Positions 42,176 through 51,185 are shown, numbered from the stretch's first letter. The stretch: 64,000 bases of DNA from Gemmatimonadota bacterium (GCA_021324775.1 JAJPIM010000024.1:186001-250000), one strand, 5' to 3'. Program-made: numbers and translations. Notes: generated by a model not told the origin, from the letters alone.

Positions 42176-43204
42176 CTATCCGACCGACACGCCGGACAGA
42201 CGCTGCGTCAGCGCCCAGAGATCGGCGTCCGGCAGCGGCATCCCGCGGCGCACCGCCAGAGCAACATCCGCCACCTGCCGGACCAGCGCCGGGAAATCCA
42301 TGTTGGCCGCGCGAGCCATGCGAGCCAGCCCAGCGGTCGGCGAGAAATCGGGGTTGGCGTTGACTTCGAGAATCCACGGACGGCCCGCGCGATCGATCCG
42401 GAAATCGATCCGGCCATATCCCTCCCCGCCCACCGCCCGCCACGCGGCCATCGCGACATTCGCGACTTCCGCCGAGAGCGCAGGTGGGAGATCCGCCGGA
42501 CAGTTGGGTGACGCGCCGCGGTCCTCCTCGCTCCCGGTATCCCACTTGGACCGGTAGGACACGATACGCCACAATCCGCGCGGCATCTCCCGGAAGTCGA
42601 TCTCGGCGATCGGGAGCACCTGATCCCCGACGATGCCGACGTTCACCTCGCGTCCATCGATGTAGCGCTGGACCAGGATGTCGTCCCAGCACTCGTGCAT
42701 CGCGGCGAGCCGGTCGGCCAGCGCCCGCGCCGTCCGCACCACCGACCGCTGCTCGACGCCGACCGACGCATCCTCTGCCGCCGGCTTGCAGATGGCCGGG
42801 AATCCGATCACCGGGACCGGGCCGCCTCGCTGGGCGATCGTCCACCGCGGCACGGGAAGCCCCGCACGGTCAAGCAGCGCGTTGACGCGATGTTTCCGGA
42901 GGCAGAGCGATGTCGTCGCGCTCGAGCTTCCCGTGAACGGCACGCCGAGCAGCTCGAGTGCGCCGATCACGGCCGGTTCCAGAGCGGCCACCCCATCGAC
43001 GCTCTCGCACAGGTTGTAGACCAGGTCGAGCTTGGCCTTCCGGACCCGCTCCATCCAGCGGCCGTCGGGATTCGCCGGAATGCGGATCACCTCGTGGCCG
43101 ACGCTGGCCATCGCTGTCTCGACCGACTCCACCGCCTCGAGGATCAGCAGATCGGGCGACTTGCCGAGCGCCGACGCCCCATCGAACAATACGGCGACTT
43201 TCAT
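42176..43204 (-). CDS. ATP-grasp ligase, D-Ala-D-Ala ligase-like (second in operon)
   Basis: 342 residues from ATG 43204, overlapping the stop of the other ATP-grasp gene (ATGA). N-terminal MKVAVLFDGASALG resembles the first strand and loop of Ddl-type ligases. VPFTGSSSATTSLCLRKHRV, ICKPAAEDASVGV (ATP-binding Lys region), ILVQRYIDGREVNVGI and FRIDRAGRPWILEVNANPDF (Mg-binding Glu/Asn) follow the Ddl order. It should join a carboxylate to an amine through an acyl phosphate. It is not the housekeeping Ddl to judge by its context; the substrate may be beta-lysine or its acetyl form. Confidence 0.87.
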   Translation of the reverse strand: MKVAVLFDGASALGKSPDLLILEAVESVETAMASVGHEVIRIPANPDGRWMERVRKAKLDLVYNLCESVDGVAALEPAVIGALELLGVPFTGSSSATTSLCLRKHRVNALLDRAGLPVPRWTIAQRGGPVPVIGFPAICKPAAEDASVGVEQRSVVRTARALADRLAAMHECWDDILVQRYIDGREVNVGIVGDQVLPIAEIDFREMPRGLWRIVSYRSKWDTGSEEDRGASPNCPADLPPALSAEVANVAMAAWRAVGGEGYGRIDFRIDRAGRPWILEVNANPDFSPTAGLARMARAANMDFPALVRQVADVALAVRRGMPLPDADLWALTQRLSGVSVG

Positions 43205-44394
43205 GCGCGTACCCGCCGGAGTCTGACGCCCTGCCGCTCGGCCGCGAGGGTCAGGCACGTCTGGATGAGTGCTCCGTAACTGATCCCCGCCGCCCGCGCC
43301 GCTTTGGGAAAGCAGGAGTTGTCCTCGGGGTTGGGGAGGATACCAGGCAAGGGATTCACCTCGATGACGTTCGGGATGCCCGCCGCGTCCAGTCGGAGGT
43401 CGACCCGGGACCAGTCCCGGCATCCCAGCGCTTCGTACGCCCGGAGCGTGGTCGATTCGATCGTCCGGCGCAGCGCATCGGGGATCGCGGCGGGACAATC
43501 GAAGATCCGGAGCGGTGCATCCGGCCGGTCCCACAGCCACTTCGCCTCGAACCCATAGACCGGCAGTGCACCCTCCGGCAACGCGTCGAAGTTCATGCCG
43601 ACGATCGGCAGCACCCGGGCGCCCCGCCCGTTTCCGAGTACCGCGCAGGTGAACTCCGCGCCCGGCAGGAACTCCTCGATCAGGACCGGCTGCGCATACG
43701 TCTCCAGCAGGAACTCCACCTGCGCCGCGAGATCATCCGGCGTCTGGCAGAGGTTCCGCTCCGTGATGCCCTTGGACGAACCCTCATGGATCGGTTTCAC
43801 GAAAAGTGGATAGCGGAGAGCCGGCCAGCGGCCGCTGACCGCGTCCCCGGATTCGACCACGACGAAGGACGGTGTGGCGACCCCGTAGTGCGACAGAATC
43901 TCCTTGGTCCGCGACTTGTCGAGGCAAAGCGACAGCGTCAGCGGGTCGCTACCCGTGTAGGGGACGCCGAAAAACTCGCAGATCGCCGGCACATGGGCCT
44001 CGCGATTCTTGCCGCCGGATCCCTCGGCCATGTTGAACACGATGTCCGGTCGTTCCGCCCGAAGCTGCTCGGGAAACTCCGGCGTCGCCTCGAGCCGGGT
44101 CACCGTCCCGTACGCTCCCAACGCATCCGCCACCGCATCGATCGTCTCGGCCGTATCCCACTCGGCAAACTCGTCATCCGCCGAGACCTCTTGCACCAGC
44201 AGGGCCCCATCGGGCTGGTCCATCACCGCCGACCGTTCGCGGGCAGCCCGCACGCGGCCGGCCTCGTTACTGGGAGGCTCTTCGTCGCGCTGGATCGGAT
44301 CGGCAGTCTCGTCGCCCGCGGTGGCGAGCGTCGCACCCACGGGGGTGGTCAGTGGCTCGGGTTTCAGATTGAAGGCGATTCCGATCTGCGTCAT
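43201..44394 (-). CDS. ATP-grasp ligase, D-Ala-D-Ala ligase-like (first in operon)
   Basis: 397 residues, first gene of the operon. It begins MTQIGIAFNLKPEP; residues about 15-65 are an acidic, poorly conserved-looking insertion, after which the Ddl-like order resumes: RPDIVFNMAEGSGG, VPYTGSDPLTLSLCLDKSRT, LFVKPIHEGSSKGIT, VLIEEFLPGAEFTCAVLGNG and RLDAAGIPNVIEVNPLPGIL. It differs from the following ATP-grasp protein in sequence, so the pair could add two different residues or act as unlike partners. It has its own promoter 83 bases upstream. Confidence 0.88.
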   Translation of the reverse strand: MTQIGIAFNLKPEPLTTPVGATLATAGDETADPIQRDEEPPSNEAGRVRAARERSAVMDQPDGALLVQEVSADDEFAEWDTAETIDAVADALGAYGTVTRLEATPEFPEQLRAERPDIVFNMAEGSGGKNREAHVPAICEFFGVPYTGSDPLTLSLCLDKSRTKEILSHYGVATPSFVVVESGDAVSGRWPALRYPLFVKPIHEGSSKGITERNLCQTPDDLAAQVEFLLETYAQPVLIEEFLPGAEFTCAVLGNGRGARVLPIVGMNFDALPEGALPVYGFEAKWLWDRPDAPLRIFDCPAAIPDALRRTIESTTLRAYEALGCRDWSRVDLRLDAAGIPNVIEVNPLPGILPNPEDNSCFPKAARAAGISYGALIQTCLTLAAERQGVRLRRVRA

Positions 44395-44476
44395 CCGATC
44401 CTTTCGTCAGGAGAGACTCGGCTGCCCGGTCGCACCACGGTGCAGCAGGTCACATGCCAGGTGATGAATCGCGCGC

Positions 44477-44505
44477 ATAATACCGAGTGCGAATTGGTCG
44501 CGCAA
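44477..44505 (-). promoter_or_regulatory. Sigma-70-type promoter for the ATP-grasp/GNAT/kamA operon
   Basis: On the minus strand TTGCGC (-35, 44505-44500) and TATTAT (-10, 44482-44477) with a 17-base spacer. Transcription would begin near 44470, leaving a leader of about 75 nt before the ATG at 44394. The region just upstream (44510-44555) is AT-rich for this genome. Confidence 0.6.
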
Positions 44506-44654
44506 TGACCTTTAAACGACTTTACACCACTGCAGGCAAAATAATTTTTTCGCGGCCGGTGACGCCTCGGCGCATTTCGCCGGATTCTTCCGCAGAATGC
44601 AACGCTTCTCGCGGCTTGCCTCGCGCGGTTCTCCCCTCGCGCCTGTCTCGCCTG

Positions 44655-45401
44655 TCAGACTTTGTGGTGCGCCGGCCGGGCGGCTTCGAGATGGTCGTCG
44701 GCGACGTAGATCTCGAAGTCGGAGAAGAATCCCGGTGCTTCCGCCTGCAGCGTGCGGAGGATCACGAGGGCTAGCCGGCGGATCTCGAGGTCCGCGCCTT
44801 CACCCGCCCGCAGCTCCAGCATTGTCCGCCACGCCCGCGCGTTGGCGGTCACGACGATTTTGGTTTCGGTCGAGTTGGGCAGCACGCCGCGGGCCGCCTC
44901 GCGCGCCATCTTCCGCCGGTGGACGCGGTCGGTCACCCAGCCGTACCTCGTCATGAGCTCCGCGACCAGCGCGACGTAGGCGGCCTGCGCCCGTTCCATC
45001 TCCGCTCGCCACGCCGTCTCGAGCGCCTCGTCTCCCAGGATCGCCGGCGGCACCACGAAGTTGGCCTCGGACTTGTCCACGTACCGCTGGGACAGTTGGG
45101 AATAGGAGGCTGTCCGATGCCGGACAAGTTCGTGGCTCAGCGCCCGGCTCACGCCTTCGATCAGCAGCGAATAAGACGCGTGCTCCAGAACGCTGCCGTG
45201 CCGCTGCCGCTTGATGTTCTCGAGATACTCACGAGTGTCCCGCCCCGCCGGGTTCTTCTGGCTCATGTAACAGAGACGCCCCGCGTATTCGGCGAGCCGC
45301 TCGCCATCGGTGCTCGGTCCGATCCAATGCACGGGAAGATGAGACGGCTCGGCGAACGCCGGGCGCGCGAGGACGGTGACCTTCGGCTCAGTATAGAACA
45401 C
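44655..45401 (-). CDS. thyX: FAD-dependent thymidylate synthase
   Basis: 248 residues from GTG 45401. The ThyX signature is at residues 94-107, RHRTASYSQLSQRY (RHR-x3-S-x3-S-x-R-Y), preceded by RHGSVLEHASYSLLIEG. The C-terminal half holds NARAWRTMLELRAGEGADLE, also typical. It makes dTMP from dUMP with methylene-tetrahydrofolate, FAD and NADPH, independent of ThyA and dihydrofolate reductase. It stands alone on the minus strand. Confidence 0.96.
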   Translation of the reverse strand: MFYTEPKVTVLARPAFAEPSHLPVHWIGPSTDGERLAEYAGRLCYMSQKNPAGRDTREYLENIKRQRHGSVLEHASYSLLIEGVSRALSHELVRHRTASYSQLSQRYVDKSEANFVVPPAILGDEALETAWRAEMERAQAAYVALVAELMTRYGWVTDRVHRRKMAREAARGVLPNSTETKIVVTANARAWRTMLELRAGEGADLEIRRLALVILRTLQAEAPGFFSDFEIYVADDHLEAARPAHHKV

Positions 45402-45421
45402 GACGGGACGCTAACCCTCGG

Positions 45422-45447
45422 CCGCTCGTACTTCAATGAGCGAGCGG
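45422..45447 (-). terminator. Candidate terminator hairpin
   Basis: CCGCTCG / CGAGCGG with a 12-nt loop, 15 bases downstream of the stop of the 92-residue gene and 20 bases before the thyX start. No T-run. It could end the upstream transcript or sit in the thyX leader. Confidence 0.4.
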
Positions 45448-45461
45448 TATCCGCGAGAGCG

Positions 45462-45740
45462 TTAGGTCAATTTCCCCACGGCTGGAGCTTCCGCGAACAG
45501 GCGAAGTAGCTCGTCATCGCTGGCGTCACGCAGGCGAAACGCGCTGCCGACGGCGACTGCCCGGGCCGGCATCCGGGATTCCGTAATGCAACTGAAGACG
45601 ATCGCGCCCGCGCCGGCGCCTTGCCGGTGCGACGCGTTCCACAGCAGGCCGTCGGGTGCCACCACCACCCGCTCGTCGCCTGAATGGCGCTTCGGCTTCT
45701 GCGACCGGCGTGGGCCTGACGGAGGAGGCAAGGGTGCCAT
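45462..45740 (-). CDS. Small protein of unknown function
   Basis: 92 residues from ATG 45740, with an ideal AAGGAGG nine bases upstream. The first 25 residues are proline- and lysine/arginine-rich. Then comes a compact domain, VVVAPDGLLWNASH to VFSCITES, ending in a helical DASDDELLRLFAEAP. The strong ribosome-binding site and domain-like composition support a real gene. I do not recognise the family; a small ligand- or protein-binding fold is possible. Confidence 0.65.
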   Translation of the reverse strand: MAPLPPPSGPRRSQKPKRHSGDERVVVAPDGLLWNASHRQGAGAGAIVFSCITESRMPARAVAVGSAFRLRDASDDELLRLFAEAPAVGKLT

Positions 45741-45852
45741 GGCGTAGTTCCTCCTTATCATGTGCGCCCGCCCGGGGAATCCGCCAGTCTCGTCCCTTCC
45801 GCTCCCGTACAATCGCCACCGCCACCCGCGAACCCCTTCCTGCCAAAGCGAA

Positions 45853-45878
45853 GGGCCGGTCTCGAAGAGATCCGGCCC
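45853..45878 (-). terminator. Hairpin terminator of the 179-residue gene
   Basis: GGGCCGGTCTC / GAGATCCGGCCC, a stem of about 11 bp with one bulged base and a GAA loop, 39 bases past the stop at 45917 on the minus strand. The right side of the stem is C-rich rather than T-rich. Confidence 0.6.
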
Positions 45879-45916
45879 CCGTTCGCATCCCTGCTTCGGA
45901 CGAAGTTGATTCGGCC

Positions 45917-46456
45917 TTAGTCTCCCTCGGTATCGAACGCGAGCGCATCGGCGTCGCGGATCGTGTCCAGGAACGAATCGACGCGTGCCCGCGTCGCCGC
46001 CGTCACCTCGACGACGGGAGTGAGTGAAAAACCGATCGCGCGGCGGGCCCCCTCGGGCCAGTCCGGCATCGACAGCCCGGCGACGAGCCGCTGGATCATA
46101 TTCCCGCACTCCGCCAGCAACTGGCGCGCCCGCTCCGTCAGCACGTCCAACGGAATCAGGAGGTCCCGAGTGACCAGCTTCCCGGTCTCCTCATCGCGCC
46201 AGGCGGCGTCGCCGACCGCGCCGCGCTCGGCAAAGAGCCCCAAGTGCCGGATCACCCCGCCGTGCTCCTCCTGCAACCGGCGGCTCTCCACCGCCGCGGC
46301 AAGCGCGAGCGCCAGCGACTCGGGCGTGGCGGACCCGTACAGGGTCACCACATCGCGAGCCGGACGGTCACCATGCAGCGGCGCCGGTCCCGAGTTGACG
46401 TGCGCGAGCACCGATGAGCGATCGGGGTGATCCTCGAGCATGACGAGGACGTCCAT
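45917..46456 (-). CDS. Protein of unknown function
   Basis: 179 residues, ATG preceded by GGAGGGG. It begins MDVLVMLEDHPDRSSVLAHV, which could be a beta-alpha unit, and continues with long amphipathic helices (ESLALALAAAVESRRLQEEH; RDLLIPLDVLTERARQLLAE) and an acidic end. There is no signal peptide, membrane segment or Cys pair. A CRP-like site lies 157 bases upstream. No family is recognised. Confidence 0.6.
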   Translation of the reverse strand: MDVLVMLEDHPDRSSVLAHVNSGPAPLHGDRPARDVVTLYGSATPESLALALAAAVESRRLQEEHGGVIRHLGLFAERGAVGDAAWRDEETGKLVTRDLLIPLDVLTERARQLLAECGNMIQRLVAGLSMPDWPEGARRAIGFSLTPVVEVTAATRARVDSFLDTIRDADALAFDTEGD

Positions 46457-46612
46457 ACTACCCCTCCAGTGAGTTACAGCTTGGCCACCAAAACACCTTC
46501 AACCGCGAAGCGCACCCCCGAGTGCACCTCTGTCGCACCCTACCGGCCGGCGAACAAAAAAGTTCCAGCGTTCGCACGATCGTGATAATCCGATATCGCT
46601 CTGTTGTCCCTC

Positions 46613-46628
46613 TGTGACGCACATCACG
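46613..46628. promoter_or_regulatory. CRP/FNR-type binding site
   Basis: TGTGACGCACATCACG matches TGTGA-N6-TCACA at nine of ten defined positions. It lies in the 237-base gap between the 179-residue gene and the downstream end of the membrane-protein gene, both on the minus strand, so it would act on the former. Confidence 0.45.
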
Positions 46629-46693
46629 TATCGGCCGCCGCCTGGACCATCCACCGAGTGTGTCCGTCTCGTGCACACATCCGACGATCCAAC

Positions 46694-47128
46694 CTACCGT
46701 CGGGCAAGTCGCATACCGCTCGCCATTGCGAGGGCGAAGAGCACGTAGACCGTGGCGGCGCGTGGCACCGACGCATACAGACCGTTGCCCAGACGCAACG
46801 CCGGCGGGAGCAGGGTCGCGCTCAGCGCCCACGCCGCCCCGCTGGTGAGAAACGCAACACTGAGCACCCGGATCCCCCGAAGGGGCGCCGCGATGATGCC
46901 GAACACGAATCCCCAGGTCAGCGAGATCACGAGGTGCATCATGGCACCGATCGGTGGCCCGACGTTGGGGTCGAACAGGGGTGCCTGGTCCCGGCGCGAG
47001 AATACGACCAGGGCTCCGAGCGACGCCGCGGCGCCCAGCAATCCGCTGATCCATCCCAGGCGCGCCGCACTGGGTGCGGTCTCGTCCACCACGATATGCA
47101 CGCCCGGAAAACAAAGCCGGGCCGCCAT
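46694..47128 (-). CDS. Small integral membrane protein of unknown function
   Basis: 144 residues from ATG 47128 (a TTG at 47137 is an alternative). About four hydrophobic helices are visible: LGWISGLLGAAASLGALVVF, MMHLVISLTWGFVFGIIAAP, VLSVAFLTSGAAWALSATLL and AATVYVLFALAMASGM. The pattern recalls small four-helix inner-membrane proteins of the DUF type, with no catalytic residues evident. It is divergent from the response regulator, with about 120 bases between the starts. Confidence 0.6.
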   Translation of the reverse strand: MAARLCFPGVHIVVDETAPSAARLGWISGLLGAAASLGALVVFSRRDQAPLFDPNVGPPIGAMMHLVISLTWGFVFGIIAAPLRGIRVLSVAFLTSGAAWALSATLLPPALRLGNGLYASVPRAATVYVLFALAMASGMRLARR

Positions 47129-47248
47129 GAGCAGCAAGGGACGAATTCCAGAGCGTGCTGGCCGCCGGCACCACGCGGCCGGCTCGCCGCCGCTTCGCTA
47201 CCGCGTGCACCGGCTTGCCGCGATACACGCGCCTCGTATGTTTCCGCC

Positions 47249-47959
47249 ATGACCAATGGCGGGGCTCCCCCCACCACCATCTTGCTGGTGGAAGATCGGC
47301 CTGAGGTGCTCGAAGTCGTTCGGCGCACGCTCGCCTCCAACGGTTACGCCGTCGAGACCGCCGTGGACGGCGAAGAGGGACTGCACAAGGCGCTCGACCT
47401 CCAACCCGACCTCGTCGTGCTCGATGTCGGGCTGCCGCGACTCGACGGGATCGCGCTGGCGAAGGAACTGCGCAATCGCTCCTTCCGGGCGCCCGTCCTG
47501 ATGCTCACCGCGCACGACACGGTGTCGGATAAGGTCCAGGGTCTCGACGCGGGCGCCGATGACTACCTGCCCAAGCCGTTCGACTACCACGAGTTGCTCG
47601 CCCGGGTCAAAGCGCTCCTGCGGCGCGCCACGCTGCGGGCCGACGACGTCACCATGCGAATCGGTGACCTCACGCTCGACCCGCTGGGCCGCCAGGTCAC
47701 CCGCGGTGGCACTCCGGTCGCGCTCACGACCAAGGAGTTCGCGCTCCTCGAGTACTTGATGCGCCACACGGGCCGGGCCGTCACTCGCGAGCAGATCGCC
47801 GAGCAGGTCTGGAAACAGCCCTTCGACCCGGCCAGCAATATCGTCGACGTCTACGTGAGCTACCTCAGGCAGAAGATCGATGACCCCGGGGGAGGACCGC
47901 CGCTCCTCCACACGGTCCGCGGCACTGGATACCAACTCTCGGTCGAGCCGCCAAAGTAG
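47249..47959 (+). CDS. OmpR/PhoB-family response regulator
   Basis: 236 residues from ATG 47249. The receiver domain has E15/D16 in LLVEDRPEVLEV, the phosphoacceptor D59 in LVVLDVGLP, a Thr/Ser position near MLTAHD, and K109 in DYLPKPF. The effector domain is a winged helix-turn-helix (TTKEFALLEYLMRHTGRAVT; IVDVYVSYLRQKIDD; VRGTGYQLS). It is a DNA-binding transcription factor, but no histidine kinase is next to it, so it is an orphan here. Confidence 0.94.
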   Translation: MTNGGAPPTTILLVEDRPEVLEVVRRTLASNGYAVETAVDGEEGLHKALDLQPDLVVLDVGLPRLDGIALAKELRNRSFRAPVLMLTAHDTVSDKVQGLDAGADDYLPKPFDYHELLARVKALLRRATLRADDVTMRIGDLTLDPLGRQVTRGGTPVALTTKEFALLEYLMRHTGRAVTREQIAEQVWKQPFDPASNIVDVYVSYLRQKIDDPGGGPPLLHTVRGTGYQLSVEPPK

Positions 47960-48016
47960 CCTTAACGGCGCGCCTCCTGGCTCGTCTACCCCGTAGTTCC
48001 CACGCGGGATTCGAGC

Positions 48017-49834
48017 ATGCCGATCACCACGCCGCGTCCACGGCCTGTCTGTGCCACCCGCGGCGCGCTCCACCTCCACATCACGTTCGCTATCGCGCTC
48101 GGCGCCACGGCATCCCTCGCGATCGCCGGCTGCGCCTCGCGCTCCCCGTCGTTGCATGCCACAGCGAGCCCACTGCCCGCGGCGTCCGACGCCGGTCGCG
48201 ACCTCACGGCCGACCAGCAGGTATTGCAGGTGGTCAACCGACTGGCTTTCGGACCCCGGCCCGGTGAGGCCGCCGCGATTCGCAAGATGGGCGTCGATCG
48301 ATGGATCGCGCGCCAGTTGGATCCCTCATCGATCGATGACCGGCAGACCGACGCCTTCGTGGCCCGGTTCCCGGACTACGGGGAGCCAATCGCGGATCTC
48401 CAGCGCGGAGCCCCGGAGCCCAACAAGGTCGCAGCCGGGCGCCGCAAGGCCGCGAACGGCGCGCCCATGACGGCCGCGGACAGCGTGGCCGTCCGCGACG
48501 CCCGGCGCGCGGCAAACCGCGTTGTCCAGGACGTGCAGATCGTTCGGGTCGCCCGCGCCGAGATGAGCCACCGAGAGCTCCAGGAGGTCATGACCGATTT
48601 CTGGCTGAACCATTTCTCGGTTTACGATCGGAAGGGCGGCCCGATGCGGTACTACCTCCCGAGCTTCGACCGGGACGTCATCCGCCCCCACGCACTCGGG
48701 AAGTTCCGCGACCTGCTCGGCGCCGTGGCGAAGAGTCCCGCGATGCTCTTCTACCTCGACAACTGGGAGAGCGCCGCCGACAGCACCGAACCCACGCTCG
48801 CGCCCCGGCCAGGCGGCGGCGGGCGCCAGCAGCTCGCGGGCGCGACCGCGACCGCGGCAGGCGTGCGTCCACGGCGCCGCGAATCGGGACTCAACGAGAA
48901 TTATGGCCGCGAGCTGCTGGAGCTGCATACCCTCGGGGTCGACGGCGGCTACACACAGCAGGACGTGATCAACGTCGCGCGCGCACTGACCGGGTGGTCG
49001 ATCGCGCGGCCGGAAGAGGGGAGCGGTTTCCGGTTCCGGCCCCGGTTCCACGACGCCGGCGAGAAGATCGTGCTGGGCCACGTGCTGCCACCCGGACGCG
49101 GCGTCGAAGACGGTGAGGACGTCCTGGACATTCTCGCCCGCCACCCGAGCACGGCACGCTACATCGCGCGCAAGCTTTGCCAGCGGTTCGCCGGAGACGC
49201 GCCGTCTCCGGAACTCGTCGCCCGTGCGGCGGAGACCTTCACCCGCACCGACGGCGACATCCGGCAGGTCGTCTGGACCATCGTGACGTCCCCGGAGTTC
49301 TACGCCCGGGCGGCCTATCGCAGCAAGGTGAAGTCGCCCTTCGAGGTCGTGGTAAGCTCGCTGCGCGCGGTGGATGCCGCGCCCGACACATCGCCCCGGA
49401 CCGCGCAGATCATCGCCCGGATGGGCGAGCCGATTTTCGGGCACCAGGCGCCCGACGGGTATCCCGAGACCGGCGAAAGCTGGATGAACACCGGTGCGAT
49501 CCTCAATCGCATCAATTTCGGATTGGCGGTCGCGGCCCAACGCGTCCCCGGTGCGACGCTCGACCGGTGGCCTGGATCGGCTGCCCTCATGACAGCATCA
49601 CGCGCCGTCCAGGTCGACGCAGTGGTGACGTCGATCCTCGGCGGCGACGCATCCCCAGACACCAGAACGATCCTGCTCTCCGGCGAGCACCCGTTGCTCG
49701 CCAGTGGTGACGCCCCCAGCGGAATGAAGAGCAGTGCCGCGGACCCCGGCGCCCTTGGCTCCGCCGCCGGGCTCCAGGGTCTCGCTCAGGTGGTTGGCCT
49801 CGCACTTGGCGCACCCGAATTTCAGCGCCGCTAG
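48017..49834 (+). CDS. DUF1800-domain lipoprotein
   Basis: 605 residues. The N-terminus carries a lipoprotein signal (FAIALGATASLAIAGCAS). From residue 65 it matches the DUF1800 family: VNRLAFGPRPGE, FWLNHFSVYD, LPSFDRDVIRPHALGKFRDL, NYGRELLELHTLGVDGGY and ARALTGWS. The function is unknown; DUF1800 is nearly always paired with DUF1501, as here (8-base gap). A Gly/Arg/Ala-rich insertion lies near residues 265-290. It would be anchored to a membrane facing the periplasm or cell surface. Confidence 0.88.
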   Translation: MPITTPRPRPVCATRGALHLHITFAIALGATASLAIAGCASRSPSLHATASPLPAASDAGRDLTADQQVLQVVNRLAFGPRPGEAAAIRKMGVDRWIARQLDPSSIDDRQTDAFVARFPDYGEPIADLQRGAPEPNKVAAGRRKAANGAPMTAADSVAVRDARRAANRVVQDVQIVRVARAEMSHRELQEVMTDFWLNHFSVYDRKGGPMRYYLPSFDRDVIRPHALGKFRDLLGAVAKSPAMLFYLDNWESAADSTEPTLAPRPGGGGRQQLAGATATAAGVRPRRRESGLNENYGRELLELHTLGVDGGYTQQDVINVARALTGWSIARPEEGSGFRFRPRFHDAGEKIVLGHVLPPGRGVEDGEDVLDILARHPSTARYIARKLCQRFAGDAPSPELVARAAETFTRTDGDIRQVVWTIVTSPEFYARAAYRSKVKSPFEVVVSSLRAVDAAPDTSPRTAQIIARMGEPIFGHQAPDGYPETGESWMNTGAILNRINFGLAVAAQRVPGATLDRWPGSAALMTASRAVQVDAVVTSILGGDASPDTRTILLSGEHPLLASGDAPSGMKSSAADPGALGSAAGLQGLAQVVGLALGAPEFQRR

Positions 49835-49842
49835 GAGATCCC

Positions 49843-51132
49843 ATGCAACGCCGAGTGTTCGTGAAATCCGGCGCGTTGGCCCTCGTGACCATGGGGTTGA
49901 GCCCGAGCTTCCTTCGCCGAACTGCGTTCGGCATGGAACTGCCCGCGACTCGCAAGGGCAAGGTGCTCATCTGCCTCTTCCAACGTGGTGCCGCGGATGC
50001 GCTCAACGTCGTGGTGCCGCATGGGGAGCGAGCGTACTACGCCATGCGCCCCACCATCGCGGTGCCGCAGCCGGCTACCGGGGCCAGGAACGCAACGATC
50101 GACCTGGACGGATTCTTCGGACTTCATCCTTCGCTGGCGCCGTTCAAGCCGCTCTATGACCAGAGGCTCCTCGCCATCATCCACGCCGTCGGGAGCCCGA
50201 GCACGACACGCTCTCATTTCGATGCCCAGGATTACATGGAGAGCGGTACCCCCGACGACAAGACGACGACCGATGGCTGGCTCAATCGGTATCTGGCGGT
50301 TCGGGGCACGTGCGACGAGTGCAGGCTCCAGGACACCACCGCTGGCACCCGAGCCGCCGAGAATCGCCCTGCGGCCTTTCGAGCCGTCGCTTTTGCACCG
50401 CAGACTCCGCGGATCCTGGAAGGACCGGCCCCGACCATCGCCATGAACAGTCTCGACGAGTTCTCGGTGCGGGCGACCGGAACGCAGGCCGAGCGCCTCG
50501 AAGCGCTGTATCGCACCGGCTCGGCGGACATCGTGCACGCGACGGGCTCGGAGACGTTCGATGCCGTGCGAATGCTGCGAGCCGCAAATCCCCAGCAATA
50601 CCAACCGTCCAACAACGCGGTCTACCCGCGGTCACCGTTCGGCCAGCGCCTCAAGCAGATCGCCCAGCTCATCAAAGCCGGGGTGGGACTCGAGATCGCC
50701 TTCGCGGACGTCGGGGGCTGGGACACGCACGTCAACCAGGGCGGCGCGACCGGCCAGCTCGCACAGCGGCTCGATGACTTCGCCCAATCAGTGGGCGCCC
50801 TGGTCGCCGATCTCGGGGACCGAATGGCCGACGTCACCATCCTCTCCATGTCGGAGTTCGGCCGCATGGTCCGGGAGAACGGCAACGGCGGCACGGACCA
50901 CGGTCACGCGGGCGCGATGTTCGTGATCGGCGGCGACGTCCTCGGCGGGAAAGTCCACGGCCGGTGGCCGGGGCTGGAACCGGAGCAACTCTACGAGGGA
51001 CGCGATCTCGCCCTGACCACCGACTTCCGTGCCGTCTTCTCGGAAGTGGCCGCCCGGCATCTCGGCGCGCAGCGTCTCGATGTCATCTTCCCGGGGTACA
51101 CGCAGGGAGCGCCGCCTGGCCTGCTTGGCTAA
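49843..51132 (+). CDS. DUF1501-domain protein with Tat-type signal
   Basis: 429 residues. It begins MQRRVFVKSGALALVTMGLS, a twin-arginine signal (RRVFVKS), so it is probably exported folded. The DUF1501 core is seen in CLFQRGAADALNVVVPHGER, FGLHPSLAPFKPLYDQR and ADVTILSMSEFGRMVRENGN followed by GTDHGHAGAMFVIGG. This fold is related to alkaline-phosphatase/sulfatase-like enzymes, with Asp/His residues in position to bind metals, but no activity is established. It follows the DUF1800 gene by eight bases, and the pair likely works together in the periplasm. Confidence 0.88.
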   Translation: MQRRVFVKSGALALVTMGLSPSFLRRTAFGMELPATRKGKVLICLFQRGAADALNVVVPHGERAYYAMRPTIAVPQPATGARNATIDLDGFFGLHPSLAPFKPLYDQRLLAIIHAVGSPSTTRSHFDAQDYMESGTPDDKTTTDGWLNRYLAVRGTCDECRLQDTTAGTRAAENRPAAFRAVAFAPQTPRILEGPAPTIAMNSLDEFSVRATGTQAERLEALYRTGSADIVHATGSETFDAVRMLRAANPQQYQPSNNAVYPRSPFGQRLKQIAQLIKAGVGLEIAFADVGGWDTHVNQGGATGQLAQRLDDFAQSVGALVADLGDRMADVTILSMSEFGRMVRENGNGGTDHGHAGAMFVIGGDVLGGKVHGRWPGLEPEQLYEGRDLALTTDFRAVFSEVAARHLGAQRLDVIFPGYTQGAPPGLLG

Positions 51133-51185
51133 GAAGACCGGCGCGCCCCGTATCGCCGGACACCCTTCGCCCGTCTCGTGTGGTG

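Noticed and set aside
42168-42845. Extension of the GNAT frame into the ATP-grasp gene
   Set aside because: It is out of frame with the clear ATP-grasp domain and has no family character.
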